From: Chloroflexota bacterium
GTDB lineage: Bacteria; Chloroflexota; UBA11872
Length of the DNA stretch: 44,520 bases
Assembly (NCBI GenBank): GCA_011523785.1
Contig: WTFW01000093.1
Span: forward strand, 1 to 44,520
Direction of reading: 5' to 3'
A program made the translations under genes and the position numbers. A model generated the notes under the pieces. The model saw nothing but the letters and a program-made list of their open reading frames with translations. It made no database searches and was not told where the DNA came from. Shown piece by piece: positions 10,572-19,557 of this stretch; within the stretch, counting starts at the first letter, position 1, and the number at the start of each line of letters is the position of its first letter.

Positions 10572-13500
10572 TCACGTAGCGCTGGCGGCGCTCCGGCGAT
10601 TGCCCGCGCCAACCGGCGCCAGCTCATGTCCGTTGGTCGACTCACCGTTCTTCGGAGTCCCGTCCAGGCGCAGTGACAACAGCTCCGAGACGCCGTCCTC
10701 GCGCATCGTCACGCCGTAAACCGTGGACGCCGCTTCAACGCTCAGGGCGTTATGAGTAATCAGCAGAATCTGCGTGCGCTCGCTCAGGCGTTGCACGTGC
10801 CGGCAAAACCGCAGGACATTCTGATCGTCCAGCGCCGCATCCACTTCATCCAGGATGCAGAACGGCGGCGGTCGTATCTTCAGCAGCGCCAGGATCAGTG
10901 CCGCCGACACCAGCGCCCGCTCGCCGCCCGACAGCGCCGCCAGCTGCTGCGCCCGCTTGCCCGGCATGCGAATCGAGAACTCCACTCCCGTCTGTTCGAT
11001 GTCGCTGGGTGACGTCAGCGTCATGTGCGCCTCGCCGCCCCCGAACAGGTCGGTAAAGGTCTCGCTGAATGCCGCGTTCATGGTTTCAAAGGTGGCCATG
11101 AATTCGGTGTGCAGTTGCTGCTGCAGGTCGCGCGCCAATGTCTGCAAGTTGGCCTCGGCGCCCTCCAGGTCGCCGATCTGCCGCCGCGCGTCCTCAACCC
11201 GGCTGCGCTCCCGCTCGTACTCCTCCGGCGCCAGCGGATTGATCGGCCCCAGCCGGTCCAGCATCCGCCGAAGCTCAGCCGTCCGGCGCTCGATTTGGCC
11301 GACCGGCGTTGTCGCCTTACCGGCCTCAAGCCGTTCAACGCCCAAATCGTCGCGGGCTTGCGCCCGAATCTCGGCGCGCCGTTCCACCAGGCGCTCGGTC
11401 TCGCGCTGCGCCGCCGCCACCTCCGCCTCGGCCCGGGCCTGTTCTTGCGCTCGCACCTCCGTCTGCATTTGCAAGCGCTGCAGTTCCAGGCGAGCCTCCA
11501 ATGCCTCGGACTCCAGCCGTCGTACCGACGCCTCGTCAGGCGCGCCCTCGCCGTCCGGGACAGCGTCCATCTCGGCTATCGCGGCGGCGGCTGCGGTCTG
11601 GCTACGCTCCGCGTCCAGCCGCTCGTGCTCCACGGCCTCAGCCTCGGCCCGTGCCTGCGTTGAGGCCGTGCGGCGCTGAGCCGTCTGGGCCCGTAAATCT
11701 GCCGCGCGCCGTTCATTGACGCTAAGCCCTGCCTCAAGCGCCGCCAGCTGCGCCTCCGCCTCTGCGGCGCCCGTCGCGGCCTGCCCCGAGTGATCGAGTT
11801 CCTCGCTCAGCCGCGCCACGTCCTGCTCGGACTCCTCGACGCGCGGCGCCAGCGTCTCCAGCCGCTTCCTGATCCCGCCCAGGCGTTCCTCGGCGTCGTC
11901 GATTCGCGCGCCGAGCGTTTGTGACTCGGCCTCCGCACGCTGATGCCGCCGGATGGCTGCGGTCGCCGCCTCGTGCGCGTGCTGATGCGTGCCGGCTGCG
12001 GAGGCTCGGTCCGCTTCGGCGCCGCGCAGGGCGTCGTCCGCCGTGCGCAGTTCTTCGTCGGCCGCCCTCGCGGCGTGTTCCAGTTCAGGCTGTCGACGTC
12101 GAGCTTCATCCAGCGCCCGTTCCGCCCCGGCCAGCCGCTTGCCGATATCCCGTCCCGCGGCATCCTCCGTACTCAGCCGCACCGTGCCGTCGCCGTCAAT
12201 CGCGTGGCCATCCAGCGTCACGATCTGATAGTCGGCAAGATCGTCGCGGTCCTGGCGCGCCCGCAGCGCGGCGTCCAGGCTCTCGGCCACCACCACCCGG
12301 CTCAGCAACCGCCGGATCAGCTTGGCGTCGGGGCCGCGGACCTCCACCGTGTCCGCCAGCGTCCCGCGCAGGCCTGCGGGCGCCGCGGCCCCCGCGTCTC
12401 CCTCGTATGGCCAGCCCCGGAACCCCGCCGCCGGTCGCCAGCGCAGCCGGTTCAGACGCAAGTCGCGCGCGGCCCCTCGCAGGGCCGTCCCGTCCTCGGG
12501 CCTTGCGACCAGCAACGTGTCGAGCCCGTTCGCAAACGCCGCCTCCAGCAGCCGCAGGGCCTCGCGGCCGCGCGGGCGCATCTGATCACGGAACCGGCCG
12601 AGCACCGTGTCGGGCATCGCCGCCTGCAACGCGCGCAGCGCCTCGTCGGATCCTCCGGCTTGCGCCGTGGCTTCCCGCAGCGCGTCCAACTCCCGTTCCA
12701 ACGAGGCGCTGGTCTCGGACCCCGCGCGCAGGTCCGCCTGCGCGCGGGCCTGGGCCTGCTGCGCGGCCCGAGCCGCATCAACAGCGGCGCGCTGCGCAGC
12801 TGTTGCCTGTTCAACGCGTGTCGCTGCGGCTTGGGCCTCATGCTCTGTCGCCTCCGCGGCTACGCGCGCGGTCGCGGCTAGGTCCCGCGTGTCCGCCAGC
12901 TGGTCCGTCAGCCGCCTGATCTCAATCTCCAGCGTTTCGCCTTCGCCTACCAGGTGTCGTTGGCGTTCCCGCAGCGACGTGCGCCGGTCCCGTGCGCTGG
13001 AGAGCTGGCTTGCCAGCATCTGCATCCGGCCCCGCCGTTCGCGCTCCGGCGCCAGCGTCTCGAGCAGCCGTTGCCGTTCGCTTTGCACCTGCGCCACGTG
13101 GGCATCCAATTCATCCAGCGACTGCTCGGCCACCTGGGCTTCCTCGGCCAGCGCCTCGGCGCGCGCGCCCAGGCTTGCGCCCCGCGCGCTCAGGTCCGTT
13201 TGGCGGCTCTCCAGGTGTCGCTGGCGTTCCACCAGCCGCGCCCGTTCCGCCGCCCGTTCCGCCGCCTCGCGTCGGGCTTGCTCCGCCTGCCGCCGCGCGG
13301 TGGACAGCTCCTGCTCGAATTCCGAACTCCGCAGCGAGGCCTGCGCGGCCTGCCGGCGCAACTCCTCCGCCGGTTCGGCCAGCAATGCCGCCAGCGTTTC
13401 GGTCGCCTGCTGTTCGCGCGTTTCCGCGGCCTCCAGTTGCCGGTTCACCGTGAAGAACCGGTGCCGGGCCAGCGTCATCTGGCCCTCTACCAGTTCCCGC

Positions 13501-14156
13501 TGCAGGTCCGCCCCGCGCTCGGCCACCTGCGCCTGCTCGCGCAGCGTGTCCAGCCGCGATTCGATCTCGGCGGTCAGGTCGCGCAGGCGCTGAAGATTCC
13601 GCCGCGTTTCCGTCAGTCGCCGCCAGGCCTGATCGCGCCGCGTGTAGAACCGAGCCACCCCCGCTGCTTCTTCCAGGAACGCCCGCCGATCCTCCGGCCG
13701 CTGCTGCAACACCTGCTCCACCTGGCCCTGGTTGATCACCGAGTGCCCGCCATGGCTCGCCGATCCCGCGCTCATCAGGTCCAGCACATCACGCAGGCGC
13801 ACGCGCGCCCCATTGATCGTGTACTCCGACGCCCCCGTCCGGAACAGCCGACGCCCGATCACCACCTCGTCGAACTCGGTCGGCAGCCAGTCGGCGGCGT
13901 TGTCGAAGGTCAGCCGCACCTCCGCCATCCCGGTACGCCGCCGCGAATCCGAGCCCCCGAAAATCACGTCCTCCGCTCGGCGGATCCGCAGCAGCCGCGG
14001 CGCCTGCTCGCCCATCGCCCAGCGGATGGCGTCCGACAGGTTGCTCTTGCCCGCGCCGTTCGGTCCCACGATAGCCGTGACCCCGGGCCGGAACTCGAAC
14101 GTCGTCCGGCGCGGGAACGTCTTGAACCCTTGCAGGTCAATCCGCCGCAGGTACAT
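10572..14156 (-). CDS. smc: chromosome segregation ATPase SMC
   Basis: SMC dimers with ScpAB extrude DNA loops to compact and segregate the chromosome. The 1194-residue protein has an N-terminal head with Walker A GPNGAGKSN (31-39) and the signature-like segment QGQVEQVLQQRPEDRR. A long coiled coil rich in Ala, Arg, Glu and Gln runs to a hinge at about 500-660 (RALQAAMPDTVLGRFRDQM ... VVVAESLDAAL), then returns to a C-terminal head with LSGGERALVSAA (about 1075), Walker B FCILDEVDAALDD (about 1100) and the H-loop ITHNALSVE. The coil is unusually Ala/Arg-rich, which fits the genome's GC content. The start overlaps the 3' end of rnc by 20 bases. No scpA or scpB is in the window. Confidence 0.97.
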   Translation of the reverse strand: MYLRRIDLQGFKTFPRRTTFEFRPGVTAIVGPNGAGKSNLSDAIRWAMGEQAPRLLRIRRAEDVIFGGSDSRRRTGMAEVRLTFDNAADWLPTEFDEVVIGRRLFRTGASEYTINGARVRLRDVLDLMSAGSASHGGHSVINQGQVEQVLQQRPEDRRAFLEEAAGVARFYTRRDQAWRRLTETRRNLQRLRDLTAEIESRLDTLREQAQVAERGADLQRELVEGQMTLARHRFFTVNRQLEAAETREQQATETLAALLAEPAEELRRQAAQASLRSSEFEQELSTARRQAEQARREAAERAAERARLVERQRHLESRQTDLSARGASLGARAEALAEEAQVAEQSLDELDAHVAQVQSERQRLLETLAPERERRGRMQMLASQLSSARDRRTSLRERQRHLVGEGETLEIEIRRLTDQLADTRDLAATARVAAEATEHEAQAAATRVEQATAAQRAAVDAARAAQQAQARAQADLRAGSETSASLERELDALREATAQAGGSDEALRALQAAMPDTVLGRFRDQMRPRGREALRLLEAAFANGLDTLLVARPEDGTALRGAARDLRLNRLRWRPAAGFRGWPYEGDAGAAAPAGLRGTLADTVEVRGPDAKLIRRLLSRVVVAESLDAALRARQDRDDLADYQIVTLDGHAIDGDGTVRLSTEDAAGRDIGKRLAGAERALDEARRRQPELEHAARAADEELRTADDALRGAEADRASAAGTHQHAHEAATAAIRRHQRAEAESQTLGARIDDAEERLGGIRKRLETLAPRVEESEQDVARLSEELDHSGQAATGAAEAEAQLAALEAGLSVNERRAADLRAQTAQRRTASTQARAEAEAVEHERLDAERSQTAAAAAIAEMDAVPDGEGAPDEASVRRLESEALEARLELQRLQMQTEVRAQEQARAEAEVAAAQRETERLVERRAEIRAQARDDLGVERLEAGKATTPVGQIERRTAELRRMLDRLGPINPLAPEEYERERSRVEDARRQIGDLEGAEANLQTLARDLQQQLHTEFMATFETMNAAFSETFTDLFGGGEAHMTLTSPSDIEQTGVEFSIRMPGKRAQQLAALSGGERALVSAALILALLKIRPPPFCILDEVDAALDDQNVLRFCRHVQRLSERTQILLITHNALSVEAASTVYGVTMREDGVSELLSLRLDGTPKNGESTNGHELAPVGAGNRRSAASAT

Positions 14157-14880
14157 CCGTCGTTCCTTCGCCGTCCAGAATCGCCGTCAACGCCGCGCGT
14201 GCCGCCGCCTGCTCCGCGCGCTGCTTGCTCGAACCTTCACCCGACGCCAGCACAGCCCTGCCCAGTCGAACCGACATGGTGAACAGGAGGTGGTGGTCGG
14301 GACCCTCCATCGATACCAGCTCGTATTCGGGCGTGCCTTCCGCGTTGGCTTGCAGGTGCTCTTGCAACCGCGACTTGAAGTCCTTCGCCGGTCCCTCCCA
14401 ACCGTAGAGGTCGAGCTCGCGGATCAGGAGCGGGTTCAACACCTCGCGCAGCGCGTCCAGTCCCTGGTCCAGGTACACCGCGCCCAGCACCGCCTCCAGG
14501 GCCCGGCCCAGCATGCTCCGGCGCTCGCGGCCGCCGCTCAGGTCCTCGCCCCGCCCCAGTTGTACAAACTCGCCCAGGCCCAGCGCTCCGCCAATCTCGC
14601 CCAGCGTTTCCAGGTTCACCAGCGACGCGCGGGCGTGCGTCAGCCCGCCCTCGGCGCGGTCCGGATAGCGTCGATACAGCAACTCGGCCGCCACCAGCCC
14701 CAGCGCCGCATCGCCCAGAAACTCCAGCCGTTCGTTGCAGTCCGTGTCCGCCAGGTCCGCTTCATTGACCAGTGATCGATGCACCAGCGCCTGCGCCAGC
14801 AGCGACCGGTCCTTGAAGCGATACCCCAGGCCCGCTTCCAGCCGTTCCAGGGCGCAGTCGTCCAGTTGCACATTGGCCAT
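14137..14880 (-). CDS. rnc: ribonuclease III
   Basis: Endoribonuclease that cleaves double-stranded RNA in rRNA maturation and mRNA decay. The 247 residues comprise the nuclease domain with signature NERLEFLGDAAL (49-60; E50, E53, D57) and a C-terminal dsRNA-binding domain (DFKSRLQEHLQAN ... SSKQRAEQAAARAAL). The second metal-site motif reads LGRALEAVLGAVYLD (124-138). Glu129 matches E. coli E117, but the position of the metal ligand D114 is Arg126. The DNA at about 14499-14501 (CCG on the plus strand) is unambiguous. Because the rest of the active site is intact, activity is uncertain rather than excluded. The gene overlaps smc, the usual partner order. Confidence 0.93.
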   Translation of the reverse strand: MANVQLDDCALERLEAGLGYRFKDRSLLAQALVHRSLVNEADLADTDCNERLEFLGDAALGLVAAELLYRRYPDRAEGGLTHARASLVNLETLGEIGGALGLGEFVQLGRGEDLSGGRERRSMLGRALEAVLGAVYLDQGLDALREVLNPLLIRELDLYGWEGPAKDFKSRLQEHLQANAEGTPEYELVSMEGPDHHLLFTMSVRLGRAVLASGEGSSKQRAEQAAARAALTAILDGEGTTDVPAAD

Positions 14881-15013
14881 GGCTCAGGCCCCGTACGTTC
14901 GTCGGGGTCGCAAGAGTCGGTGAGCTACGGATCGTGGGCTGGCAGTGCCCACGCGGGTGGGCCGTCGGAGGCGTTTCGCGATCAGCGCGTCCGTGCCTCC
15001 ATTCGCCCCCCGA

Positions 15014-15970
15014 TCATGCGTGCTGTGCGGCACCCTGTTCCTGCACGCTCAGACACCACTCACGATACTTCGCCGAGCGGCCCCGCACGATGTCAAAGTA
15101 CAGATCCTGCAGCGCGCCCGTCACCGGTCCGATCTCGCCGTCGCCGATGATCCGTCCGTCGATCTCCCGCACCGGCGAAATCTGCGCCCCCGTTCCCACC
15201 AGGAACAGCTCGTCCGCGATATAGAGTTCCGTGCGGTCGATCGGACGTTCGATCGTCTCGATCCCCAGGTCGTCCAGCGCGATCTGCATCACCGTGCCGC
15301 GCGTCACGCCTTCCAGGATGTCCTCGCTCAGCGACGGCGTCAGCAGTTTCCCGTGCCGCACGATGAACAGGTTTTCGCCCGAACCCTCGCTCACGTGCCC
15401 GTCGTGCGTCAGCATGATCGCCTCGTCGAATCCGGATTCCAGCGCTTCAGTCTTGGCCAGCGACGAGTTCACGTAAATCCCCGTCACCTTGCCTCGCGCG
15501 GGGATCATGTTGTCGTTGACCCGCCGCCAGGCCGAAATCGTGCAGCGGATCGGCTTCTCGATGTCCAGGTAATTGCCGAACGGCAGCGCGAACAGCGTGA
15601 ACCCGTTCTCGATCGGCCGCAGCCCATCCGGCCCCATCGCCACCATGTTCAGTCCCACTTGCAGCGCGCTCTTGAACGCCAGCGGCCGCACGTACACGTC
15701 CTCGCGGAAGTTCCCCGCCCGCAGCACGTTCACGCAGATATCCACCAGCTCGTCCACCGAGTAGTCGATGCCGATCCGCAGAATCCGGGCCGACTGGTGC
15801 ATCCGCTCAAAGTGCTCGCGCACCCGGAACAGCAGCAGCTGCTCCTCTTCGTCGTCCCAGTAGGCGCGAATCCCCTCAAACACCCCGGTCCCGTAATTCA
15901 GCGCATGCGTCATCACGTTGACCTTGGCGTCCGCCAGATCCATGTATTCGCCGTTAAGAAACGCTTGCAT
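15014..15970 (-). CDS. ilvE: branched-chain amino acid aminotransferase
   Basis: PLP enzyme of fold type IV that transfers amino groups between glutamate and the 2-oxo acids of valine, leucine and isoleucine. From ATG 15970 it has 318 residues and starts MQAFLNGEYMD; a GTG at 15994 would add eight. Visible family features are HALNYGTGVFEGIRAY, the PLP lysine in ARGKVTG (Lys161), the segment SLAKTEALESGFDEAI, the EGSGENLFIV block that binds the phosphate, and GTGAQISPVREIDGR. The upstream GGGGG five bases before the ATG supports this start. It is 133 bases upstream of rnc on the same strand. That gap shows a GTGGGC/GCCCAC stem (plus-strand 14935-14955) but no U-tract. Confidence 0.95.
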   Translation of the reverse strand: MQAFLNGEYMDLADAKVNVMTHALNYGTGVFEGIRAYWDDEEEQLLLFRVREHFERMHQSARILRIGIDYSVDELVDICVNVLRAGNFREDVYVRPLAFKSALQVGLNMVAMGPDGLRPIENGFTLFALPFGNYLDIEKPIRCTISAWRRVNDNMIPARGKVTGIYVNSSLAKTEALESGFDEAIMLTHDGHVSEGSGENLFIVRHGKLLTPSLSEDILEGVTRGTVMQIALDDLGIETIERPIDRTELYIADELFLVGTGAQISPVREIDGRIIGDGEIGPVTGALQDLYFDIVRGRSAKYREWCLSVQEQGAAQHA

Positions 15971-16163
15971 CAGGACCCCCGCCAACGGGCTCACACCTGC
16001 AAAACGCGAGCAACCGCGCGGCGCTCAGGGCGCCCACGCGGACGCGCCGCATGGTATCACCGGACCCGGGCCGAAACCGGCGCCTCGAAGACCCAACCGC
16101 CTCGTCAGGAGTTCTCCCTACGCGAGTCTTCCGATATCTCAGCCGCGACCGTCGTCGCGGGTC

Positions 16164-16454
16164 TCAGACATCCAGGGCTTCCTGTTCCACCTGCGCGCGC
16201 ATCTCCGCCCGCACCTCTTCCCGGGTCACCATTTCCACAGGTCGCTGTAGCAAGTCTTCCAGGAAGCACTGGGCGCCGAAGTAGGTTCGCCAGTTCGGGT
16301 CAGCGTCGAACCGCACCAGGATGTCCACATCGCTTCCGTCCGTCGCCTGATCCCGCGCGAACGAGCCGAACAAGGCAAGCTCCACCACGCCAAACCGCTC
16401 CGCCAGCGTCGGCCGGTGAGCGCGCAGCGCGTCCAGCACCTCTGCTCGGGTCAT
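16164..16454 (-). CDS. MNT-type nucleotidyltransferase domain protein (MntA-like antitoxin)
   Basis: A 96-residue minimal nucleotidyltransferase. The catalytic pattern GSFARDQATDGSDVDILV (G30, S31, D42, D44) is complete. Related proteins act as MntA antitoxins that add AMP groups to a partner HEPN ribonuclease. No HEPN gene is seen in the 170 bases downstream or the 140 bases upstream, so it appears orphaned. It is unlikely to belong to the ilvE transcript functionally. An alternative is a solitary DUF4062/KNTase-like protein with another target. Confidence 0.8.
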   Translation of the reverse strand: MTRAEVLDALRAHRPTLAERFGVVELALFGSFARDQATDGSDVDILVRFDADPNWRTYFGAQCFLEDLLQRPVEMVTREEVRAEMRAQVEQEALDV

Positions 16455-16595
16455 GCGGTCACTTCGTCTCCATCACCACAATCGTCGAGACTGGTGGAAG
16501 CGATCTACCTCAGCCTCATCTGCCCGTCGTCGGCGCCATGTGACGTTCACCAGGCGCCACGCGCCGCCACAGGTCAGCCTAGCGTAGGCCGCCAG

Positions 16596-17147
16596 CTACC
16601 CTTGGCTCGTGACCAGTCGCATCTCCGCTGGCGCCTCAAACACCTCCCGCCGCATGAACACCAGGTCGCCCCTTAGGTCGAAACTCTCGTAGTACCGCTC
16701 GAATCCCCACTTCGCATACAGCCGCCGCGCCGCCTCATTCGGCCGGTCCACCCCAATCGAAACGTGCGTGCACCCGCGCCTGGTGGCCAGCGCCGACGCG
16801 CTTCGCACCAGTCCCTCCGCCACGCCCAGCCGGCGAAACTCCGGCATCACCACCAGCGTATGCACGTATACCAGCGGCAGGCCGGCCTCGATCGCCGGAT
16901 CGATATGCCGCAGCCGCACCCACAGCTGTCCGATCGGATTCCCGTTGAAATCCGCCACCAGCCCCCGCTGCACCCCGTCCGCCTGCTCCCGGAAATAGCG
17001 CCGCAGGTGTCGCTGCCGCGAGGCTATACCCTTCGGCCCCCACAGCTCGCATAGCCGCCGCATCTCATCCACCCGCGCGGCCCGCACCGTCACAGGCACA
17101 TCAATCCTGATCACCTGCCCACCATCCGCCGCCCGTTCCAAGCCCAT
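16596..17147 (-). CDS. GNAT family N-acetyltransferase
   Basis: About 183 residues from ATG 17147; a TTG at 17165 would add six. The GNAT acetyl-CoA site is seen as VVMPEFRRLGVAEGLV (motif A, with the R-R-x-G-V-A loop) and the later NEAARRLYAKWGF (motif B). Upstream strands contain QLWVRLRHIDP and LVYVHTLVV. The substrate cannot be inferred; family members acetylate amines, antibiotics or N-terminal residues such as RimI. It is flanked by repeats upstream and by 140 non-coding bases before the MNT gene. Confidence 0.85.
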   Translation of the reverse strand: MGLERAADGGQVIRIDVPVTVRAARVDEMRRLCELWGPKGIASRQRHLRRYFREQADGVQRGLVADFNGNPIGQLWVRLRHIDPAIEAGLPLVYVHTLVVMPEFRRLGVAEGLVRSASALATRRGCTHVSIGVDRPNEAARRLYAKWGFERYYESFDLRGDLVFMRREVFEAPAEMRLVTSQG

Positions 17148-17784
17148 CACCACACCCGCCCCCAAAAGCCGTAGCAGCCTACTCCGTTCGGCCCTCGTAT
17201 CACCCCACGCCTTCTGCTCGCCGTATTATCTCGCTTCTCTCTACTTCTCCCCTCACTTCTCGACATCGGGTGAGGGTCTTCCGGTCGAGGTCTCCACGCC
17301 AGCAACCACCCACGGACTCAATCGACTATCTGTGACGCCGCTCGTAACCCTCGCCAAGGGGAGAGGCAGGCTCGGCGCACTCTGCCGTACGCAGACCACC
17401 TGGGACCCCACCACGCCCTAATCCTTGACATCCCAACACAGGTGCTTTCCTGCGGGAGAGGGTTGGGGTGAGGGGTCTTCCGCGCAACCAGTCTCGGGTT
17501 ACGCAATGGTCACCCGTGCACGAGGGCTAGAACTTGCTTCTGACCCGATCCAGGGGTGAGGGCCCTCCGGTCGAGGTCACCACGTCAGCAACCACGCACG
17601 GACTCAATCGAGTACCTGTGACGCCGCTCTTCACCCTCTCCAAGGGGAGAGGCAGGTTCGGCGTACCCGCCGAAACCGGTGAGGGGTCTTCCGTGCAACC
17701 TCCCGACACCAGCAACTCAGCGGTGCTCACCTACCAACCAGAAAGTCGCCGTCTTGAACCCTCTCCGAAGAGAAAAGCCAGCCG
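17148..17784. repeat. cluster 2 of dispersed repeats with a long direct repeat
   Basis: No gene is apparent in this 637-base gap. It holds a direct repeat of about 120 bases at 17268-17388 and 17554-17674 (offset 286), roughly nine bases in ten identical by eye, both running through AACCACxCACGGACTCAATCG and ending in the GGGGAGAGGCAGG module. Between them, 17453-17515 is a copy of the 63-base unit found at 7160-7348 (GGGTTGGGGTGAGGGG ... GGGTTACGCAA). The second copy continues as GGTTCGGCGTACCC/GCCGAAACC, an imperfect hairpin also found inverted at about 38507-38535. Confidence 0.85.
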
Positions 17785-18648
17785 CTACCTGATCCTCACC
17801 CCCGCCTGCTCCGCCTCCCCGGCCAAAAAGCCGTACACCCCCGGCGCATCCTCCGTCGAGCAACCCTCCACAATCAGGTAAATATCCGGATCCAGCGCCT
17901 CCAGCCGTTGCATGTAGCGCTGGTGGTCGATAGCCCCTTGGCCCGTGGTCACCGTGTCCAGGTGCACCGTATGCCGGTCCCAGAGGTCGATGTCCTTGCT
18001 GTGCCCGCTGCCGATGCGGTTGCCCAGCGTGTCGAACATCGAGTCAATGGCGGAGCCCGTGTCGTAGTACGTATCCAGCGTGATCCAGTTCACCGGATCC
18101 ATGTCGACTCGCACCCACGGCGACCCGACCGCATCGACGACCCGCCGGGTAATGCCCGCGTCGCGAAGCGTGACGTACTGGTGGCCCTCCAGGTGAATCC
18201 GCACCCCCACCTCCGCCGCGACCTCGGCGGCCCGGCCCAGCGAGTCGACCAGGTTGGCCTCGGCCCAGGGTTGCCAGTTGTCGGGGTGCGGCGACCAGGG
18301 TCCGGTGTCGCTCATGCTGCCGGGACCGGTGTCGATACAGGCGGCCCCCAGCCGCGCGGCCAGCCGCAGACCCGCGCAAAGCACCCGAACGTTGCTCAAG
18401 CGAGTCTCGACATCCGGATGCACCAGGTTCTGCCAGTAGCCGGTGGCCATGTAGTGCTCCAGGCCGGCATCGGCCAGGATCTCGCGGAAGCGCCGGCACT
18501 CGGCGTCGGACGGCGGCTCCAGCGGATCGTTCCCCCGCAGCCGCGTGAATACGCCGGTGTAGCCCCACGAGCGCATGGTGCGCGCCGCTTCGGGCGTCAG
18601 GTCGCGAATGTCGTTCGGCAGCAGCGTGCCGGAGATACCCAGTCGCAT
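17785..18648 (-). CDS. sugar phosphate isomerase/epimerase (AP endonuclease 2-like TIM barrel)
   Basis: The 287-residue product from ATG 18648 is a xylose isomerase-like TIM barrel. Putative metal ligands at strand ends are Glu154 (HLEGHQY), Asp184 (VDMDPVNW), His216 (GSGHSKDI) and Glu261 (LIVEGCS). The start is two bases after the stop of the upstream SDR gene, so the two are co-transcribed. The pair resembles catabolic modules for sugars or cyclitols, and three Gfo/Idh/MocA dehydrogenases lie 1.2 kb beyond on the other strand. The exact substrate cannot be read. Confidence 0.88.
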   Translation of the reverse strand: MRLGISGTLLPNDIRDLTPEAARTMRSWGYTGVFTRLRGNDPLEPPSDAECRRFREILADAGLEHYMATGYWQNLVHPDVETRLSNVRVLCAGLRLAARLGAACIDTGPGSMSDTGPWSPHPDNWQPWAEANLVDSLGRAAEVAAEVGVRIHLEGHQYVTLRDAGITRRVVDAVGSPWVRVDMDPVNWITLDTYYDTGSAIDSMFDTLGNRIGSGHSKDIDLWDRHTVHLDTVTTGQGAIDHQRYMQRLEALDPDIYLIVEGCSTEDAPGVYGFLAGEAEQAGVRIR

Positions 18649-18650
18649 GC

Positions 18651-19379
18651 TCAGCCTCCGCCGTCGACGGGAACGATGCCGCCGGACATGTAGGTGTTGC
18701 GCTCGCTGGTCAGAAAGGCCACCACTTCGGCCACCTCCTCGGGATCGGCGTAGCGGCCGATCGCCACCGGCGGATTGCGCACGATCTCTTCGGGCACTCG
18801 CGAAACCACCATGTTGGTCAGCGCCCGCCCGGGCAGCACGGCGTTCACCAGCACCCCGCGCCCCGTGAACTCCCGCGCGAACGCCCGGGTGATCGGCACC
18901 ACGCCCGCCTTGCTGACCGCATAGGGAATCAGGGCCGGCGTGCCGTGCCGGGCGCCGGAGGTGAAGTTCACGATGCGTCCCCATCCCCGCTCCGCCATGC
19001 CGCCCACCACCAGGCGAGAGGCCAGGTAGGTCCCCGTCAGGTTGACCGCCAGCACCCGCTCCCACTCATCCAGCGGCGTCTCCAGCACGCTCGCGTCCAC
19101 GCCGATGATCGCTGCGGCGTTGACCAGGATGTCCACCGGGCCAAGAACGTCGCGGGTCGTGGTGTGCGCCCGCTCCAGCGACTCCCGCGAGGCCACGTCC
19201 AAGTGCACCGCCAGGGCCTTCGCGTCACGCCGATGCAGCTCCGCGGTCGTCCGCTCGGCGGCGGCGGCGTCCGAGTCCCAGATCGCAATCGCCCGGCCGT
19301 CCTCCGCCAACCGCAACGCCGCAGCCCGCCCCAACCCATTCGCCCCACCCGTCACCACCGCAACCCGAGGCCGCTCCAT
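18651..19379 (-). CDS. short-chain dehydrogenase/reductase (SDR)
   Basis: Classical SDR of 242 residues from ATG 19379; a GTG at 19388 would add three. It has the cofactor motif TGGANGLG (10-17), NAAAI after strand 4 (87-91), and the catalytic Ser141, Tyr153 and Lys157 (PYAVSKAG). An acidic residue after strand 2 (IWDSD) suggests NAD rather than NADP. The C-terminus ends in the family's SGGIVPVDGGG. It should oxidise a hydroxyl of a sugar or polyol, feeding or following the adjacent isomerase. Tight spacing marks a two-gene operon. Confidence 0.92.
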   Translation of the reverse strand: MERPRVAVVTGGANGLGRAAALRLAEDGRAIAIWDSDAAAAERTTAELHRRDAKALAVHLDVASRESLERAHTTTRDVLGPVDILVNAAAIIGVDASVLETPLDEWERVLAVNLTGTYLASRLVVGGMAERGWGRIVNFTSGARHGTPALIPYAVSKAGVVPITRAFAREFTGRGVLVNAVLPGRALTNMVVSRVPEEIVRNPPVAIGRYADPEEVAEVVAFLTSERNTYMSGGIVPVDGGG

Positions 19380-19391
19380 CACCTCCACCGT

Positions 19392-19487
19392 CTAGGCGCG
19401 GGCCCGGGCGCCGGCCGCAAGCCCCAACTCCTCGAGCTCCTCACCCAGCACTTCCCCTGGATGCACCGGCCGCATCTCGCTGCTCAT
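19392..19487 (-). pseudogene. HigA-like antitoxin fragment
   Basis: A 31-residue reading frame, MSSEMRPVHPGEVLGEELEE plus 11 more residues, then stop. PVHPGEVLxEEL..LGL is the highly recognisable N-terminus of HigA/VapI XRE-type antitoxins, but the helix-turn-helix core and the C-terminus are gone. It directly precedes the SDR gene. No HigB toxin is recognisable upstream. Read as a degraded toxin-antitoxin remnant. Confidence 0.55.
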
Positions 19488-19557
19488 ACCCAAGTCTCGC
19501 TCCTCGTCCCTGGCGATCCACGATACCCCCGCCAGCCCTGCGCGCACGCTTCCCGGA

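Noticed and set aside
10752-14282. Several long plus-strand open frames opposite smc (for example 12607-13593 and 12954-14282).
   Set aside because: They are antisense shadows of a high-GC coiled-coil gene; composition is Arg/Ala/Pro/Ser-rich with no domain, and smc is certain.
14945-16543. A 532-codon plus-strand frame opposite ilvE.
   Set aside because: It is the antisense of a clear aminotransferase and runs on through non-coding sequence and the MNT gene; no family features.
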